A DNA stretch of 64,000 bases from Thermoanaerobacterium sp. RBIITD (GCF_900205865.1 NZ_LT906662.1:2989411-3053410), one strand, 5' to 3'. Shown: positions 26,338 to 36,005, counted from the first letter of the stretch. Notes: generated from the letters alone by a model not told the origin. Numbers and translations: made by a program.

Positions 26338-26371
26338 AAACCTCTTAACAGTATGAGTTAAGGGGTTTTTA
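26338..26371 (+). terminator. Expression-platform terminator of the cobalamin riboswitch
   Basis: AAACCTCTTAAC (26338-26349) pairs over 12 positions with GTTAAGGGGTTT (26357-26368), one of them G-U, followed by TT-A-TTCTTTC. It lies 120 bases before the nrdD start and can only serve as an attenuator. Confidence 0.88.
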
Positions 26372-26490
26372 TTCTTTCTTTATGCTTAAATTATGCCGAA
26401 AAATATAAGTAAACTAGGGAGATGCATTAAATAATATTAATAATATAATAGATTATGCTTTTCAAAAAAATTCATTTGGAGGTCTTAAAG

Positions 26491-28560
26491 ATGAGAGTTA
26501 TAAAAAGAGACGGAAGAGAAGTAGAATTTGACAAGTTTAAAATTGCCAATGCCATATTTAAAGCTTTTAAAGCGACTGATACAGGTACATTTGATGAGGC
26601 ATCAAGCATTTCAGATGAAGTAACTAAGTATCTTGAAAGAAATTTTATTGATAGGCTACCTTCTGTAGAAGACATACAGGATATTGTTGAACAGCATCTC
26701 ATTGAGCATGGATATGCAAAAGCCGCAAAAGCTTATATTTTATACAGAAAGCAGCATCAGGATATAAGGAATTTCAAAGATATGTTTATGGATATTGAAA
26801 AAATGGTTGACGAATATATAGGAAAGCTTGACTGGAGAGTAAATGAAAACAGCAATATGAGTTATTCGTTGCAGGGCCTAAACAACCACATATCCAGTAC
26901 AATAACGGCACAATACTGGCTTAACAAAATATACCCTGAAGAGGTAAGAAATGCCCATAAAAACGGCGACCTACATATTCATGACCTTGGACTTTTGTCT
27001 GTTTACTGCTGTGGATGGGACTTGAGGGATTTGCTGTTGTCAGGTTTTACAGGTGTTGAAGGTAAAGTTGCAAGTAAACCGCCGAAGCATTTTAGGACTG
27101 CACTTGGGCAGATCGTCAATTTCTTCTACACTCTTCAGGGGGAAGCAGCGGGAGCGCAGGCCTTTTCAAATTTCGATACATATTTAGCACCGTTTATATA
27201 TTATGATGAATTGACTTATAAAGAGGTAAAGCAAGCGCTGCAGGAATTTATATTTAACATAAATGTACCGACAAGAGTAGGATTTCAGACACCTTTTAGC
27301 AATATTACGATGGATCTTGTCGTGCCGGATATGATGGAAGATGAACCTGTTATAATTGGCGGAAAGATGATGGATAAAACTTATAAAGACTTTCAAAAAG
27401 AAATGGATATGTTAAACCTTGCGTTTGCAGAAGTTATGATGGAAGGGGATGCAAGCGGCAGGATATTTACATTTCCTATACCGACTTATAATATCACTAA
27501 AGAGTTTGATTGGGATAATCCTGTTATCGATAAAATAATGGAAATGACTGCAAAATACGGGCTTCCATATTTCAGCAATTTTGTAAACAGCGATTTAAAT
27601 CCCGAAGATGCCAGGTCGATGTGTTGTCGCCTTCGCTTAGATAATAGAGAACTCAGAAAGCGTGGCGGAGGACTTTTTGGAGCAAATCCGCTGACTGGCT
27701 CAATTGGTGTTGTTACAATAAATATGCCGAGAATTGGCTATTTATCAAAGACAAAAGAGGAGTTTTTTGAAAAACTTGGAGGGCTTATGGATGTTGCCAG
27801 GACAAGTCTTGAAATAAAGAGAGAAGTACTTGAGAAGATGACAGAGGTTGGCTTATATCCATATGCTAAATTTTATTTGAGAGATATAAAGAAAAGGTTT
27901 GGCTTTTATTGGCAAAACCATTTTAATACAATAGGACTTGTCGGCATGAACGAAGCACTTTTAAATTTTATGGGTAAAGGCATAGCGAGTGATGAAGGTA
28001 GGGAATTTGCCCTTACAGTACTTGACTTTATGAGGCATAAACTTTTTAAGTATCAAATAGAATCAAATATACTGTACAACCTGGAAGCATCACCAGCAGA
28101 AGGCACATCCTATAGGCTTGCAAAAAAGGACAAGGAATTGTATCCGGATATAATAACCTGCGGTGATGATGTGCCGTATTATACAAATTCTACGCAGCTT
28201 CCGGTTGACTTTACCGACGATATATTTACTGCTCTTGACCTACAGGAAGAATTGCAGTGCAAATATACAGGAGGGACTGTACTGCATGGGTTTATCGGTG
28301 AAAGTATAAGCGATGTAAATACATGCAAGGCGCTTGTTAGAAAAATAGCGTATAATTATAGAATACCTTATTATACTATAACACCGACTTTCTCAATATG
28401 CCAGGATCACGGTTATATATCGGGAGAGTATTTTGAATGTCCGTACTGTGGTAAAGAATGTGAGGTTTACAGCAGGGTTGTAGGATATTATAGACCCGTA
28501 AAGAACTGGAATGAAGGTAAACAGAAAGAATTTGAAGACAGAAAGGAATTTGTCGTATGA
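26491..28560 (+). CDS. nrdD: Anaerobic (class III) ribonucleoside-triphosphate reductase
   Basis: NrdD makes deoxyribonucleotides under strict anaerobiosis using a glycyl radical. The 689-residue protein starts with an ATP-cone (MRVIKRDGREVEFDKFKIAN, residues 1-90), which senses ATP/dATP. The barrel includes SMCCRLRLDNRELRKRGGG with the active-site Cys near residue 380. The C-terminus has the zinc motif ECPYCGKECEVYSR and the radical Gly in RVVGYYRPVKNWNEGK near residue 673. ATG 26491 follows TTTGGAGG; a longer frame begins upstream without a ribosome site. It is controlled by the cobalamin riboswitch and overlaps nrdG by 4 bases. Confidence 0.97.
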   Translation: MRVIKRDGREVEFDKFKIANAIFKAFKATDTGTFDEASSISDEVTKYLERNFIDRLPSVEDIQDIVEQHLIEHGYAKAAKAYILYRKQHQDIRNFKDMFMDIEKMVDEYIGKLDWRVNENSNMSYSLQGLNNHISSTITAQYWLNKIYPEEVRNAHKNGDLHIHDLGLLSVYCCGWDLRDLLLSGFTGVEGKVASKPPKHFRTALGQIVNFFYTLQGEAAGAQAFSNFDTYLAPFIYYDELTYKEVKQALQEFIFNINVPTRVGFQTPFSNITMDLVVPDMMEDEPVIIGGKMMDKTYKDFQKEMDMLNLAFAEVMMEGDASGRIFTFPIPTYNITKEFDWDNPVIDKIMEMTAKYGLPYFSNFVNSDLNPEDARSMCCRLRLDNRELRKRGGGLFGANPLTGSIGVVTINMPRIGYLSKTKEEFFEKLGGLMDVARTSLEIKREVLEKMTEVGLYPYAKFYLRDIKKRFGFYWQNHFNTIGLVGMNEALLNFMGKGIASDEGREFALTVLDFMRHKLFKYQIESNILYNLEASPAEGTSYRLAKKDKELYPDIITCGDDVPYYTNSTQLPVDFTDDIFTALDLQEELQCKYTGGTVLHGFIGESISDVNTCKALVRKIAYNYRIPYYTITPTFSICQDHGYISGEYFECPYCGKECEVYSRVVGYYRPVKNWNEGKQKEFEDRKEFVV

Positions 28561-29243
28561 TATATGATTTTATCCCTGTATCACTTGTTGATTTCCCGGG
28601 GAAAATTTCAGCGACTGCTTTTATAAGCGGCTGCAATTTCAAATGTCCATACTGTCACAATTCTTGGCTTATACCTGTAAGAGAAGGAATTCGTGATGAA
28701 AAAGATTTTTTCAAGTACTTGAAAAGTAGGACAAGGCTTATTGATGGTGTTGCAATAACAGGTGGCGAGCCGACATTGTGGAAAGGATTAAAAGACTTTA
28801 TAAAAGATATAAAATCGCTTAAATTCAGTGTAAAACTTGATACTAACGGGTCTAGGCCGGATGCATTGAAAGAACTGATTGATGACGGATTGATTGATTA
28901 TATAGCTATGGACATAAAAGCACCTATAAATAAATACGGCATTTTTGCAAAAAATGAATCGGACATAGATAAAATAAAGGAAAGCGTTGAGATTATTAAA
29001 AATTCACATACGGATTATGAATTCAGGACAACTGTCAATGATAAAATCCTCTGTCTAGAGGATTTTATCTTAATTTCTAAATGGCTTTCGGGTTCAAAAA
29101 GGTATGTTTTGCAGGCTTATAAATACAGTAATGATGTTCTTGATAGAAAAATTAGCGGTGCTAAAGCCTGCAATTCAGAATTTCTAAAGCAAATTAAGGA
29201 AATGATGGCAAATAAAATAGAAGAAATTTTAATCAGAGCATAA
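28557..29243 (+). CDS. nrdG: Anaerobic ribonucleotide reductase activating protein (radical SAM)
   Basis: NrdG uses SAM and a [4Fe-4S] cluster to make the glycyl radical on NrdD. The 228-residue protein has LVDFPGKISATAFISGCNFK followed by the cluster motif CNFKCPYCHN near residue 25, VAITGGEPTLWKGL, and LDTNGSRPDALKEL. It is of the longer, PflA-like NrdG type common in clostridia. ATG 28557 overlaps the nrdD stop (ATGA), so the pair is translationally coupled and shares the riboswitch. Confidence 0.96.
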   Translation: MIYDFIPVSLVDFPGKISATAFISGCNFKCPYCHNSWLIPVREGIRDEKDFFKYLKSRTRLIDGVAITGGEPTLWKGLKDFIKDIKSLKFSVKLDTNGSRPDALKELIDDGLIDYIAMDIKAPINKYGIFAKNESDIDKIKESVEIIKNSHTDYEFRTTVNDKILCLEDFILISKWLSGSKRYVLQAYKYSNDVLDRKISGAKACNSEFLKQIKEMMANKIEEILIRA

Positions 29244-29491
29244 TTATAAAATTTAGATTTAAGGCTATATCATATATGAAAAGATATAAAATAACTGATC
29301 TACCTGAATGAATAGCAGACAATGGCAAATAAAATATATAAAGATTCATAACATAATTAACGTTATATGGTTGATTTTAACAGAAATAAATTTGCCGACA
29401 AATACTTGATATTAAAGGGGTTATTGAAGACCTTGCTTTTTTTTACAGAAAAATGTATTATTTTTATATAGTATTTATTTGAGGTGGTTTT

Positions 29492-30217
29492 ATGATTGAT
29501 ACTGTGATGTTCGACCTTGATGGGACACTTTTACCGGTTGATACTGATAAAATGATTATGGATTGTTTTATGGGGCTTTCAAAAAAATTATCGAATTTAT
29601 TTGAACCACAGTTTTTTCAAAAAATGCTTTTTGCATCAAGTATGGAAATGATAAATAATTTAGAGCCTGATAAGACAAATGAGGAGGTATTTTTTGACTC
29701 TTTTTTAAAGAAAACAAAATATCCAAAAGAAAAATTAATGCCTATATTTGATGATTTTTATCAAAATGATTATAAAAGTCTGGGCTGTGGAATAACTGCT
29801 GATAAATATGTTAAGATGACATTGGATTTATTAAAAGAAAGGGGATATGATATAATACTTGCAACAAATCCTGTTTTCCCCAAAGTAGCCATAAAAGAAA
29901 GGTTGAAATGGGCAGGTGTTGACGAAAAATATTTTAGCTTCATTACATCATATGAAATAATGCATTTTTGTAAGCCATATATAGAATATTACAAAGAAAT
30001 CATTGAAAAGCTCAATAAAAAACCAGAAAATTGTATAATGATTGGCAATGATGTAGATGAAGATATTATTTCTTCTGAAATAGGATTAAAGACATTTTTG
30101 GTTGAGGATTTTATGATAAATAAATCTTCAAAAGATATATCATCAATTAATCATGGAAATTATAAAGATATGTTTGAATTTGTAAATAAGCTTCCATATT
30201 TAAATAAAAGGAGTTGA
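29492..30217 (+). CDS. HAD-superfamily hydrolase
   Basis: This 241-residue haloacid-dehalogenase-like phosphatase has motif I VMFDLDGTLLPVD at residue 5, motif II IILATNPVFPKVAI, and motifs III/IV in KKPENCIMIGNDVDEDIISS. The helical cap lies between about residues 20 and 100. The substrate is unknown. GAGGTGG precedes ATG 29492, and the gene ends 4 bases before the MBL-fold gene, with which it is probably cotranscribed. The 248 bases upstream, after nrdG, hold no recognised element. Confidence 0.85.
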   Translation: MIDTVMFDLDGTLLPVDTDKMIMDCFMGLSKKLSNLFEPQFFQKMLFASSMEMINNLEPDKTNEEVFFDSFLKKTKYPKEKLMPIFDDFYQNDYKSLGCGITADKYVKMTLDLLKERGYDIILATNPVFPKVAIKERLKWAGVDEKYFSFITSYEIMHFCKPYIEYYKEIIEKLNKKPENCIMIGNDVDEDIISSEIGLKTFLVEDFMINKSSKDISSINHGNYKDMFEFVNKLPYLNKRS

Positions 30218-30221
30218 TGGT

Positions 30222-30944
30222 ATGAAATTAACAATTCTTGGATCACATGGACCGTATCCCGGAAAAGATGGGGCCTGTTCTGGTTATTTATTAGAAAACA
30301 ATAGAATGAACATTCTCATAGACTGTGGTAATGGTGTATTAAGCAGGTATCAACGATATTATGATTTAAGGGATTTAAAATATATAATACTTACCCATTT
30401 TCACTCTGACCATGTTTCGGACATGATGGTACTACGCTATGCTGTTGATATTAGAATGCGTAAAGGAGATATAAAAGAACCTATAAATATCTATTGCCCT
30501 AATGAACCACTGAAAGTATTAGATGACCTTAATTTCAATGGTGTTTTTAAGTTAAATATAGTGGATGAAAAGACAAAACTAAAAATAGATAATCTTTTAA
30601 TATCCTTCGAGAAAATGGAACATCCTGTTCTTACATACGCTGTTAAATTTAACGATGGTAAAAAAACATTTGCTTTTAGTGGTGATACTATGGAAAATGA
30701 TAGAATAATCCCATTTATCAAAAGTTGTGACGTATTTTTGTGTGATGGAAATCTTCTAGGTGATGAAAAAGGCCCACATCTTACAGCAAGACGCGCGGCG
30801 GAGATTTCTAAAGCTGCTGATTGCAAAAAATTGATAATTACACATTTGTGGCCGCAGCATACCACTGATGAATATTTTAATGAGGCATCTAAAGTGATTC
30901 AGGATGTGATTATAGCAAAAGATTTTGAAGTATATGATATATAA
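30222..30944 (+). CDS. MBL-fold metallohydrolase (RNase Z-like)
   Basis: This 240-residue protein begins KLTILGSHGPYPGKDGACSG and has the metal motif IILTHFHSDHVSDMMVLR near residue 56, the Asp-bearing KTFAFSGDTMENDRIIPF, and the late His in KLIITHLWPQ. The glycine-rich start and the layout resemble the RNase Z / ribonuclease BN-like branch, but the exosite arm of true RNase Z is not seen. The substrate is unknown. It is 4 bases after the HAD gene and 2 before comEC, in one operon. AAAAGGAG precedes the start. Confidence 0.85.
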   Translation: MKLTILGSHGPYPGKDGACSGYLLENNRMNILIDCGNGVLSRYQRYYDLRDLKYIILTHFHSDHVSDMMVLRYAVDIRMRKGDIKEPINIYCPNEPLKVLDDLNFNGVFKLNIVDEKTKLKIDNLLISFEKMEHPVLTYAVKFNDGKKTFAFSGDTMENDRIIPFIKSCDVFLCDGNLLGDEKGPHLTARRAAEISKAADCKKLIITHLWPQHTTDEYFNEASKVIQDVIIAKDFEVYDI

Positions 30945-30946
30945 TT

Positions 30947-33223
30947 ATGAACATTCCTTTTTTGTATATAGCAATTGCTTTGTCACTTGGGATAATTTTA
31001 AGTAAGTATGTAGAAATAAATATAATAGTTTCGAGTGTAACCTTGATACTTACATTAATTGTAAGTATATATAGACATTTAAAAGGTAAAGATATTACCA
31101 CATTATTACTGTTATGTATTGCTATATTTGGAATAATTAATGGCACGAATGTGACATATTCAAAAGGCATGTATGATAAATTAAATGATAAGTTGGTATC
31201 ATTTAAAGGAATTATATCAAATGTTGAAAATAAAGATAGGCTATATAAATATGTTTTAAAGCCAGAAAATATGAATAAAATACTTGTAACACAAATAGGA
31301 GGGATATCTCCAAAAGATGGTGACCTTGTGGAGATAAGAGGAATAGTGAAAATACCTCAAGGTAGAAGAAATCCAGGTGGATTTGATTACAAATTATATC
31401 TTAAGAAATATGGCATAGATGCTTTGATGAGTGTAAATAGCTATTCAGTGAGTATACTTAAAAAGAGTGCTGATAGCCCTATAAACAAATTTTTCCGAGA
31501 CATGCGTGAAAAAATAAAAGCAAATTATAATAAATCAATGCCACAAAAAGACGCCGAATTTGTTTCGTCTGTGATACTTGGCGAAAATGATGTTGATGAA
31601 GATACACTGAGTTCTTTCAGAGTAACTGGCATATCACATATAATTGCTGTATCTGGATATAATTTCGGTTTATTAACTGTATTTATGGTTTTTATTTTAG
31701 GGATATTTCATATAAAGAGGTACAGCACACCGATAGTTATACCTATACTTATTTTATACACATTGCTTACAGGTTCTCCGCCATCTGCTGTTAGATCTGC
31801 AATCATGGCTTGTATGGCATTAATTGCGGTAACTATTGGAAGATATAATTATCCTCTTAATTCTATTTCATTTGCGGCTGTGTTGATCTTAATTATTAAC
31901 CCATTGATGTTATATGATATAGGCTTTCAGCTATCATTTGCAGCAACATTAGCAATATTATGCCTTTATAAACCTATAAAAGAGAAACTTAAATTAAAAA
32001 ATGAAATAATAAGAGATGCTATTTCATTAACTGTTGCTGCACAATTGGGAACACTTCCGATTACTATTTATGTTTTTCATAATATTTCAATTATATCACT
32101 TGTGCCAAATTTAATTATTGTTCCTATTGTAAGCGTAACAGTTATTATAGGCTTTTTATCAGCTTTTTTTGGATTAATAATGCCATATTTAGCATTTTTA
32201 TTAAATATAATTAATACACCAATTGTTGAAATAGTGTTGTATTTAACAAAGTTTTTTGCCAATGTCCCATATGCTTCAATAAATGTACCTATTCCGTCAT
32301 TTTACATAATTATATTTTATTATTTAGTTTTAGTAGTGTCTTTAAGTAGTTTTGATAGATCAAAAAAGATTATAATAAGTTCTTCGATATTGGCACTATT
32401 AATCATAATTATGGCTATAAATGCAATATTACCAAAAGACGTTGAAGTTACTTTTCTCGATGTTGGTCAAGGTGACAGCACGTTTTTGAGAACGCAACAC
32501 GGAAAGAAGATATTAATTGATGGAGGAGGAAGGCCATTATTTAATGGGGAAACTTCTTTTGATGTTGGACAAAACATCTTGCTTCCATATTTATTTTATG
32601 AAAATGCTTCCTCCTTAGATGCTATTTTTATTTCACATACTGATTCGGACCATATCGGGGGAATTTTATCAATTTTAAATGACATTGATGTAGATAGGAT
32701 TTTTATAGGGCATCAAGTACAAAAGGATGATAACTATAAAAAACTTATTAGTTTGGCTAGTATGAAGAAAATACCGGTATATGAACTTACAGAAGGTGAC
32801 ACTGTTACAATTGATAAAGTATGTTTTAAAGTATTGAGTCCTGGGAAAACTGTTATACAAGAAAATCCTATAAATAACAATGCACTTGTGTTTAAAATGT
32901 CTTATAAAGATGTAGATTTTTTATTTACAGGAGACATAGAAAAAGAGGCCGAAGATGCTTTAAAAAACCTCAATATTTCATCAGACATTTTGAAGGTTGC
33001 ACATCATGGATCAAGTACATCTTCTCAAAAAGAATTTATAGAAAAAGTAAATCCGAAAATTTGTGTTATTCAAGTTGGAAAAAATAATTATGGACAGCCA
33101 GACGACAATATTGTAAAATATTTAAAAAGTATATCGAGTGTATATAGAACAGATAATGATGGTGCTATTATAATTGATACAAATGGTACTTATATACATG
33201 TTAAAAAAATGATCGGGAAGTGA
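30947..33223 (+). CDS. comEC: DNA uptake channel ComEC/Rec2
   Basis: ComEC forms the inner-membrane channel that takes up single-stranded DNA during transformation. The 758-residue protein has N-terminal membrane helices and an OB-like domain (residues 1-200), the Competence domain (about 210-490) with VTGISHIIAVSGYNFGLLTV and LLTGSPPSAVRSAIMACMAL, and a C-terminal MBL-type nuclease domain with TFLDVGQGDSTFLRT, ISHTDSDHIGG and VAHHGSSTSS. All three parts are present and uninterrupted. It sits in the conserved order comEC-holA-rpsT-gpr known from other spore-forming clostridia. Confidence 0.95.
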   Translation: MNIPFLYIAIALSLGIILSKYVEINIIVSSVTLILTLIVSIYRHLKGKDITTLLLLCIAIFGIINGTNVTYSKGMYDKLNDKLVSFKGIISNVENKDRLYKYVLKPENMNKILVTQIGGISPKDGDLVEIRGIVKIPQGRRNPGGFDYKLYLKKYGIDALMSVNSYSVSILKKSADSPINKFFRDMREKIKANYNKSMPQKDAEFVSSVILGENDVDEDTLSSFRVTGISHIIAVSGYNFGLLTVFMVFILGIFHIKRYSTPIVIPILILYTLLTGSPPSAVRSAIMACMALIAVTIGRYNYPLNSISFAAVLILIINPLMLYDIGFQLSFAATLAILCLYKPIKEKLKLKNEIIRDAISLTVAAQLGTLPITIYVFHNISIISLVPNLIIVPIVSVTVIIGFLSAFFGLIMPYLAFLLNIINTPIVEIVLYLTKFFANVPYASINVPIPSFYIIIFYYLVLVVSLSSFDRSKKIIISSSILALLIIIMAINAILPKDVEVTFLDVGQGDSTFLRTQHGKKILIDGGGRPLFNGETSFDVGQNILLPYLFYENASSLDAIFISHTDSDHIGGILSILNDIDVDRIFIGHQVQKDDNYKKLISLASMKKIPVYELTEGDTVTIDKVCFKVLSPGKTVIQENPINNNALVFKMSYKDVDFLFTGDIEKEAEDALKNLNISSDILKVAHHGSSTSSQKEFIEKVNPKICVIQVGKNNYGQPDDNIVKYLKSISSVYRTDNDGAIIIDTNGTYIHVKKMIGK

Positions 33224-33227
33224 GACA

Positions 33228-34214
33228 TTGAATTACTCAGATTTTGTGAATATGATAAATAAAAATATATTGCCTGTTTATGTATTTTACGGTGAAGAAA
33301 GATTTTTAGTAGATGAAGCTGTAAAAAAAATAAAGAGCAAGTTACTTGATGGTATAACAGATGCGATGAACTTATCTATTATTGATAATGCTGATAATAA
33401 TAATATAATAGATAGCCTAGAGACACTTCCTTTTATGTCAAACCATAGGCTTATTATAGTAAAAGATGATGAGCTTTTAAAAAAACTTGATGATTTAGCG
33501 ATAGATAAAATAATAAAATATTTAGAAAAAAAAGATATCACCAATTGTCTTGTTATTGTTTTAAATGACAAAATTGATATGAGAAAAAAATTATTTAAAA
33601 CAATTAATAAAGTTGGAGCAATAGTTAATTTTGATTATCTTAAACATGATGATGCTGTAAATTATACTGGTTACTTTGTAAGAAGTTTCGGCAAAACCAT
33701 AAAAAAACCTGTAGCAGAATATATAGTTAAAAATTGTGGAGTAGATTTATATAGATTGCTTAATGAAGTGAAAAAGCTTGTGTCATATAGTGACAACAGT
33801 GAAGTAACAATAGAAAATGTGAAGCATTTACTGTCATCGAATATAAATGAAAGTGTATTTAAACTTGTAAATTCGATTGGATTAAGGCAAGAGAAAACTG
33901 CTATTTACATTCTTAATAGAATGATTGAAAGCAATGAGAATCCTATAGGTATATTAGCAATGATAGTAAGACAATTCCGCATTCTTATAAGAGCTAAATA
34001 CTATTTGAAACAAAAAATTGAGAGGAGAGATTTGTCGTCAAGATTAGGAATCCCGTATTTTTCTATTAATGATGTTATTGAACAATGCAAACATTTTGAA
34101 GAAAGTGATATTATAAATGCATATAATGTGTGTATAAAGTGTGATAGGGAATTAAAATCAAGCTATAATGGAAATTTAGTTTTGGAATCGCTGATAAGGA
34201 AGTTATGTAATTAA
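33228..34214 (+). CDS. holA: DNA polymerase III delta subunit
   Basis: HolA opens the beta clamp in the clamp-loader complex. The 328-residue protein has the family start NYSDFVNMINKNILPVYVFY then GEERFLVDEAVKKI, the middle segment PFMSNHRLIIVKDDELLKKL, and the C-terminal region IGILAMIVRQFRILIRAKYY. The start is TTG 33228, 4 bases after the comEC stop; GAAGTGAG serves as ribosome site. A hairpin terminator shared with rpsT follows. Confidence 0.93.
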   Translation: MNYSDFVNMINKNILPVYVFYGEERFLVDEAVKKIKSKLLDGITDAMNLSIIDNADNNNIIDSLETLPFMSNHRLIIVKDDELLKKLDDLAIDKIIKYLEKKDITNCLVIVLNDKIDMRKKLFKTINKVGAIVNFDYLKHDDAVNYTGYFVRSFGKTIKKPVAEYIVKNCGVDLYRLLNEVKKLVSYSDNSEVTIENVKHLLSSNINESVFKLVNSIGLRQEKTAIYILNRMIESNENPIGILAMIVRQFRILIRAKYYLKQKIERRDLSSRLGIPYFSINDVIEQCKHFEESDIINAYNVCIKCDRELKSSYNGNLVLESLIRKLCN

Positions 34215-34218
34215 AAAA

Positions 34219-34240
34219 GCGTACATTGTACGCCTTTATG
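34219..34240. terminator. Bidirectional terminator between holA and rpsT
   Basis: GCGTACA (34219-34225) pairs with TGTACGC (34227-34233), with AAAAAA before it and CTTTAT after it. It can end both convergent transcripts. The loop is very small, so the terminal pair probably opens. Confidence 0.7.
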
Positions 34241-34502
34241 CATTTAATGCATTTAATTTTGCATATAATTTTGATTTTTTTCTTGCTACTGTATTTCTGT
34301 GTAAAGTACCCTTTGAATAAGCTTTGTCAAGCTCCTTAATGGCAGCTTTTAGTGCAGCTTTTGTATTATCTATGTTACCATCTGCTAAACTTTTTTCAAA
34401 TTTAGAGATAGCTGTTCTTACTTTCGATTTTACGATCTTGTTTTCAAGTGTTCTTCTTTTTGTAACAAGTATTCTCTTTTTAGCGGATTTTATGTTTGCC
34501 AA
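34236..34502 (-). CDS. rpsT: Ribosomal protein bS20
   Basis: S20 binds 16S rRNA during small-subunit assembly. TTG 34502 is chosen as the start because it gives the canonical ANIKSAKKRILVTKRRTLEN (88 residues) and has GAGGAGG 8 bases upstream; GTG 34511 overlaps that ribosome site. A TTG start matches the common autoregulated weak start of rpsT. The protein is Lys/Arg/Ala-rich with three helices, as expected. It is transcribed alone against its neighbours from the promoter at 34534-34562. Confidence 0.95.
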   Translation of the reverse strand: MANIKSAKKRILVTKRRTLENKIVKSKVRTAISKFEKSLADGNIDNTKAALKAAIKELDKAYSKGTLHRNTVARKKSKLYAKLNALNA

Positions 34503-34533
34503 ACTGTTCACCTCCTCAAATCAATCAAGTGTA

Positions 34534-34562
34534 ATTTTACCACGAAAAAACATTTTTTGCAA
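34534..34562 (-). promoter_or_regulatory. Promoter of rpsT
   Basis: On the minus strand TTGCAA (34562-34557) and TAAAAT (34539-34534) are 17 bases apart. Confidence 0.7.
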
Positions 34563-34636
34563 CAGAATAATTAATAATTTACCATAGTGGTATAATATTT
34601 GTCAAATTGTTCATTATATTTGTAGGAGGTGATTTT

Positions 34637-34963
34637 ATGCTAAAAACAATTATTAGGTTTATAGTATCAGCAATCGTCTTATTGATAGTTGGCTATCTTG
34701 TACCAGGTTTTAGCGTTGCAGGGTTTTGGGGTGCTTTGATTTCTGCAGTAGTAATAGCAATACTTGGTTATATAGTTGAAGCATTGCTTGGGAAGAATAT
34801 TTCACCAAGAAGCAGAGGTATTGTCGGATTTGTAGTTGCAGCAATTGTAATTTATGTCTCACAATTTGTTGTACCAACAATACATGCTACAATACTGGGT
34901 TCTTTAGTAGCTGCATTTGTAATAGGACTTGTTGATGCTTTTATCCCTACAGAGTTGAGGTGA
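34637..34963 (+). CDS. Small membrane protein, phage-holin-like family
   Basis: This 108-residue protein has four hydrophobic segments with short loops (IIRFIVSAIVLLIVGYLVPG, then GFWGALISAVVIAILGYIV) and ends VGLVDAFIPTELR-like. It resembles the chromosomal 'phage holin family' proteins often found beside gpr in clostridia; no lysis role is implied because no phage genes are near. ATG 34637 follows TAGGAGGTGAT; a longer frame from 34607 lacks a ribosome site. It is 4 bases before gpr and probably cotranscribed with it, which hints at a spore-stage role. Confidence 0.75.
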   Translation: MLKTIIRFIVSAIVLLIVGYLVPGFSVAGFWGALISAVVIAILGYIVEALLGKNISPRSRGIVGFVVAAIVIYVSQFVVPTIHATILGSLVAAFVIGLVDAFIPTELR

Positions 34964-34967
34964 GATA

Positions 34968-35939
34968 ATGTTCAGCGTAAGAACAGATCTTGCTGTTGAG
35001 GCACGTGAATTATATAAAGAAGGCCATGCAGGGGAAATACCTGGTGTATTTTTAGAAGAGAGGGAAAACAACGGTGTTAAAATTGTAAAAGTCAAGATAT
35101 TAAATAATGAAGGCGTAAAAGCAATGGGCAAACCGATAGGAGATTATATTACAATCGATGCACCGGATCTAAAATACAGAAACCTTGAGCTTGAAGAAAA
35201 AGTTGCTAAAATATTAGCAGATGTTATAAGGGAAATTGCAAATGTCAATGTAAAAATAAAGACACTTGTTATTGGACTTGGCAATTGGAATGTTACACCT
35301 GATGCATTAGGGCCAAAGGTTACCGAGAACATTGTTGTTACAAGACATCTTAAAGAACTTGTACCACTTCAGTTTGGGGATAATATAAGTTCTGTTAGTG
35401 CCATAGCACCTGGTGTGTTAGGTATAACCGGTATTGAAACGGCCGAGATTGTCAAGAGTATTGTTGACAGAACTAAACCTGATTTGCTAATTACAATTGA
35501 TGCCCTTGCATCAAGAAGGATCGAAAGGTTAGCAACAACGATACAAATCTCAAATACAGGTATAAGTCCGGGTTCTGGTATTGGTAACGGAAGATTAGCG
35601 ATTAACGAAGAAAGTTTGGGTATACCCGTTATAGCTATAGGAGTACCTACAGTTGTGGATGCGGCTACAATTGCTAATGATACGATGGAATATCTAACAA
35701 ATGCATTAATACAGAAGACGAGTAAAGACAGTCCGTTTTATATGGTGTTAAAAAATATGGGAGATGAAGATAAATATGCACTTATAAAAGAAGTATTGGA
35801 TCCCGAGGCTAATTTAATGGTAACACCTAAGGAAATAGATATTCTAATCAAAAATATATCATCAATAATATCAAGGGGCATTAATTTAGCATTACAGCCG
35901 AATTTGACTGTAGAAGAAATGAATCAACTTGTACATTAA
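34968..35939 (+). CDS. gpr: Spore germination protease (GPR)
   Basis: GPR degrades the small acid-soluble DNA-protecting spore proteins at germination. The 323-residue protein carries the N-terminal propeptide and cleavage region FSVRTDLAVEARELY, then TLVIGLGNWNVTPDALGPKV, SAIAPGVLGITGIETAEI, PDLLITIDALASRRIERLAT and GSGIGNGRLAINEESLGIPV, all typical of the A25 peptidase family with its two catalytic Asp. It is full length. The transcript ends at or reads through a long hairpin that overlaps the ribosome site of spoIIP. Confidence 0.96.
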   Translation: MFSVRTDLAVEARELYKEGHAGEIPGVFLEERENNGVKIVKVKILNNEGVKAMGKPIGDYITIDAPDLKYRNLELEEKVAKILADVIREIANVNVKIKTLVIGLGNWNVTPDALGPKVTENIVVTRHLKELVPLQFGDNISSVSAIAPGVLGITGIETAEIVKSIVDRTKPDLLITIDALASRRIERLATTIQISNTGISPGSGIGNGRLAINEESLGIPVIAIGVPTVVDAATIANDTMEYLTNALIQKTSKDSPFYMVLKNMGDEDKYALIKEVLDPEANLMVTPKEIDILIKNISSIISRGINLALQPNLTVEEMNQLVH

Positions 35940-35950
35940 ATTTGTAATAA

Positions 35951-36001
35951 AGCACTTCTCTTATGAATATTTTATAATATAAAAAACAAAAGAGAGGTGC
36001 T
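35951..36001 (+). promoter_or_regulatory. Long inverted repeat covering the spoIIP ribosome site
   Basis: AGCACTTCTCTT (35951-35962) and AAGAGAGGTGCT (35990-36001) can pair over 12 positions with one G-U. The 3' arm contains the spoIIP ribosome site AGAGAGG. The loop (35963-35989) contains TATAAT at 35973-35978, a possible -10 box. Read-through from gpr would hide the ribosome site, while a start inside the loop would not. It may also end gpr, since TTTTATT follows. Confidence 0.55.
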
Positions 36002-36005
36002 TTTA

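Noticed and set aside
34637-34963. Prophage lysis module
   Set aside because: A holin-like membrane protein is present, but there is no endolysin, phage structural gene or integrase nearby; cwlD and spoIIP are sporulation hydrolases.
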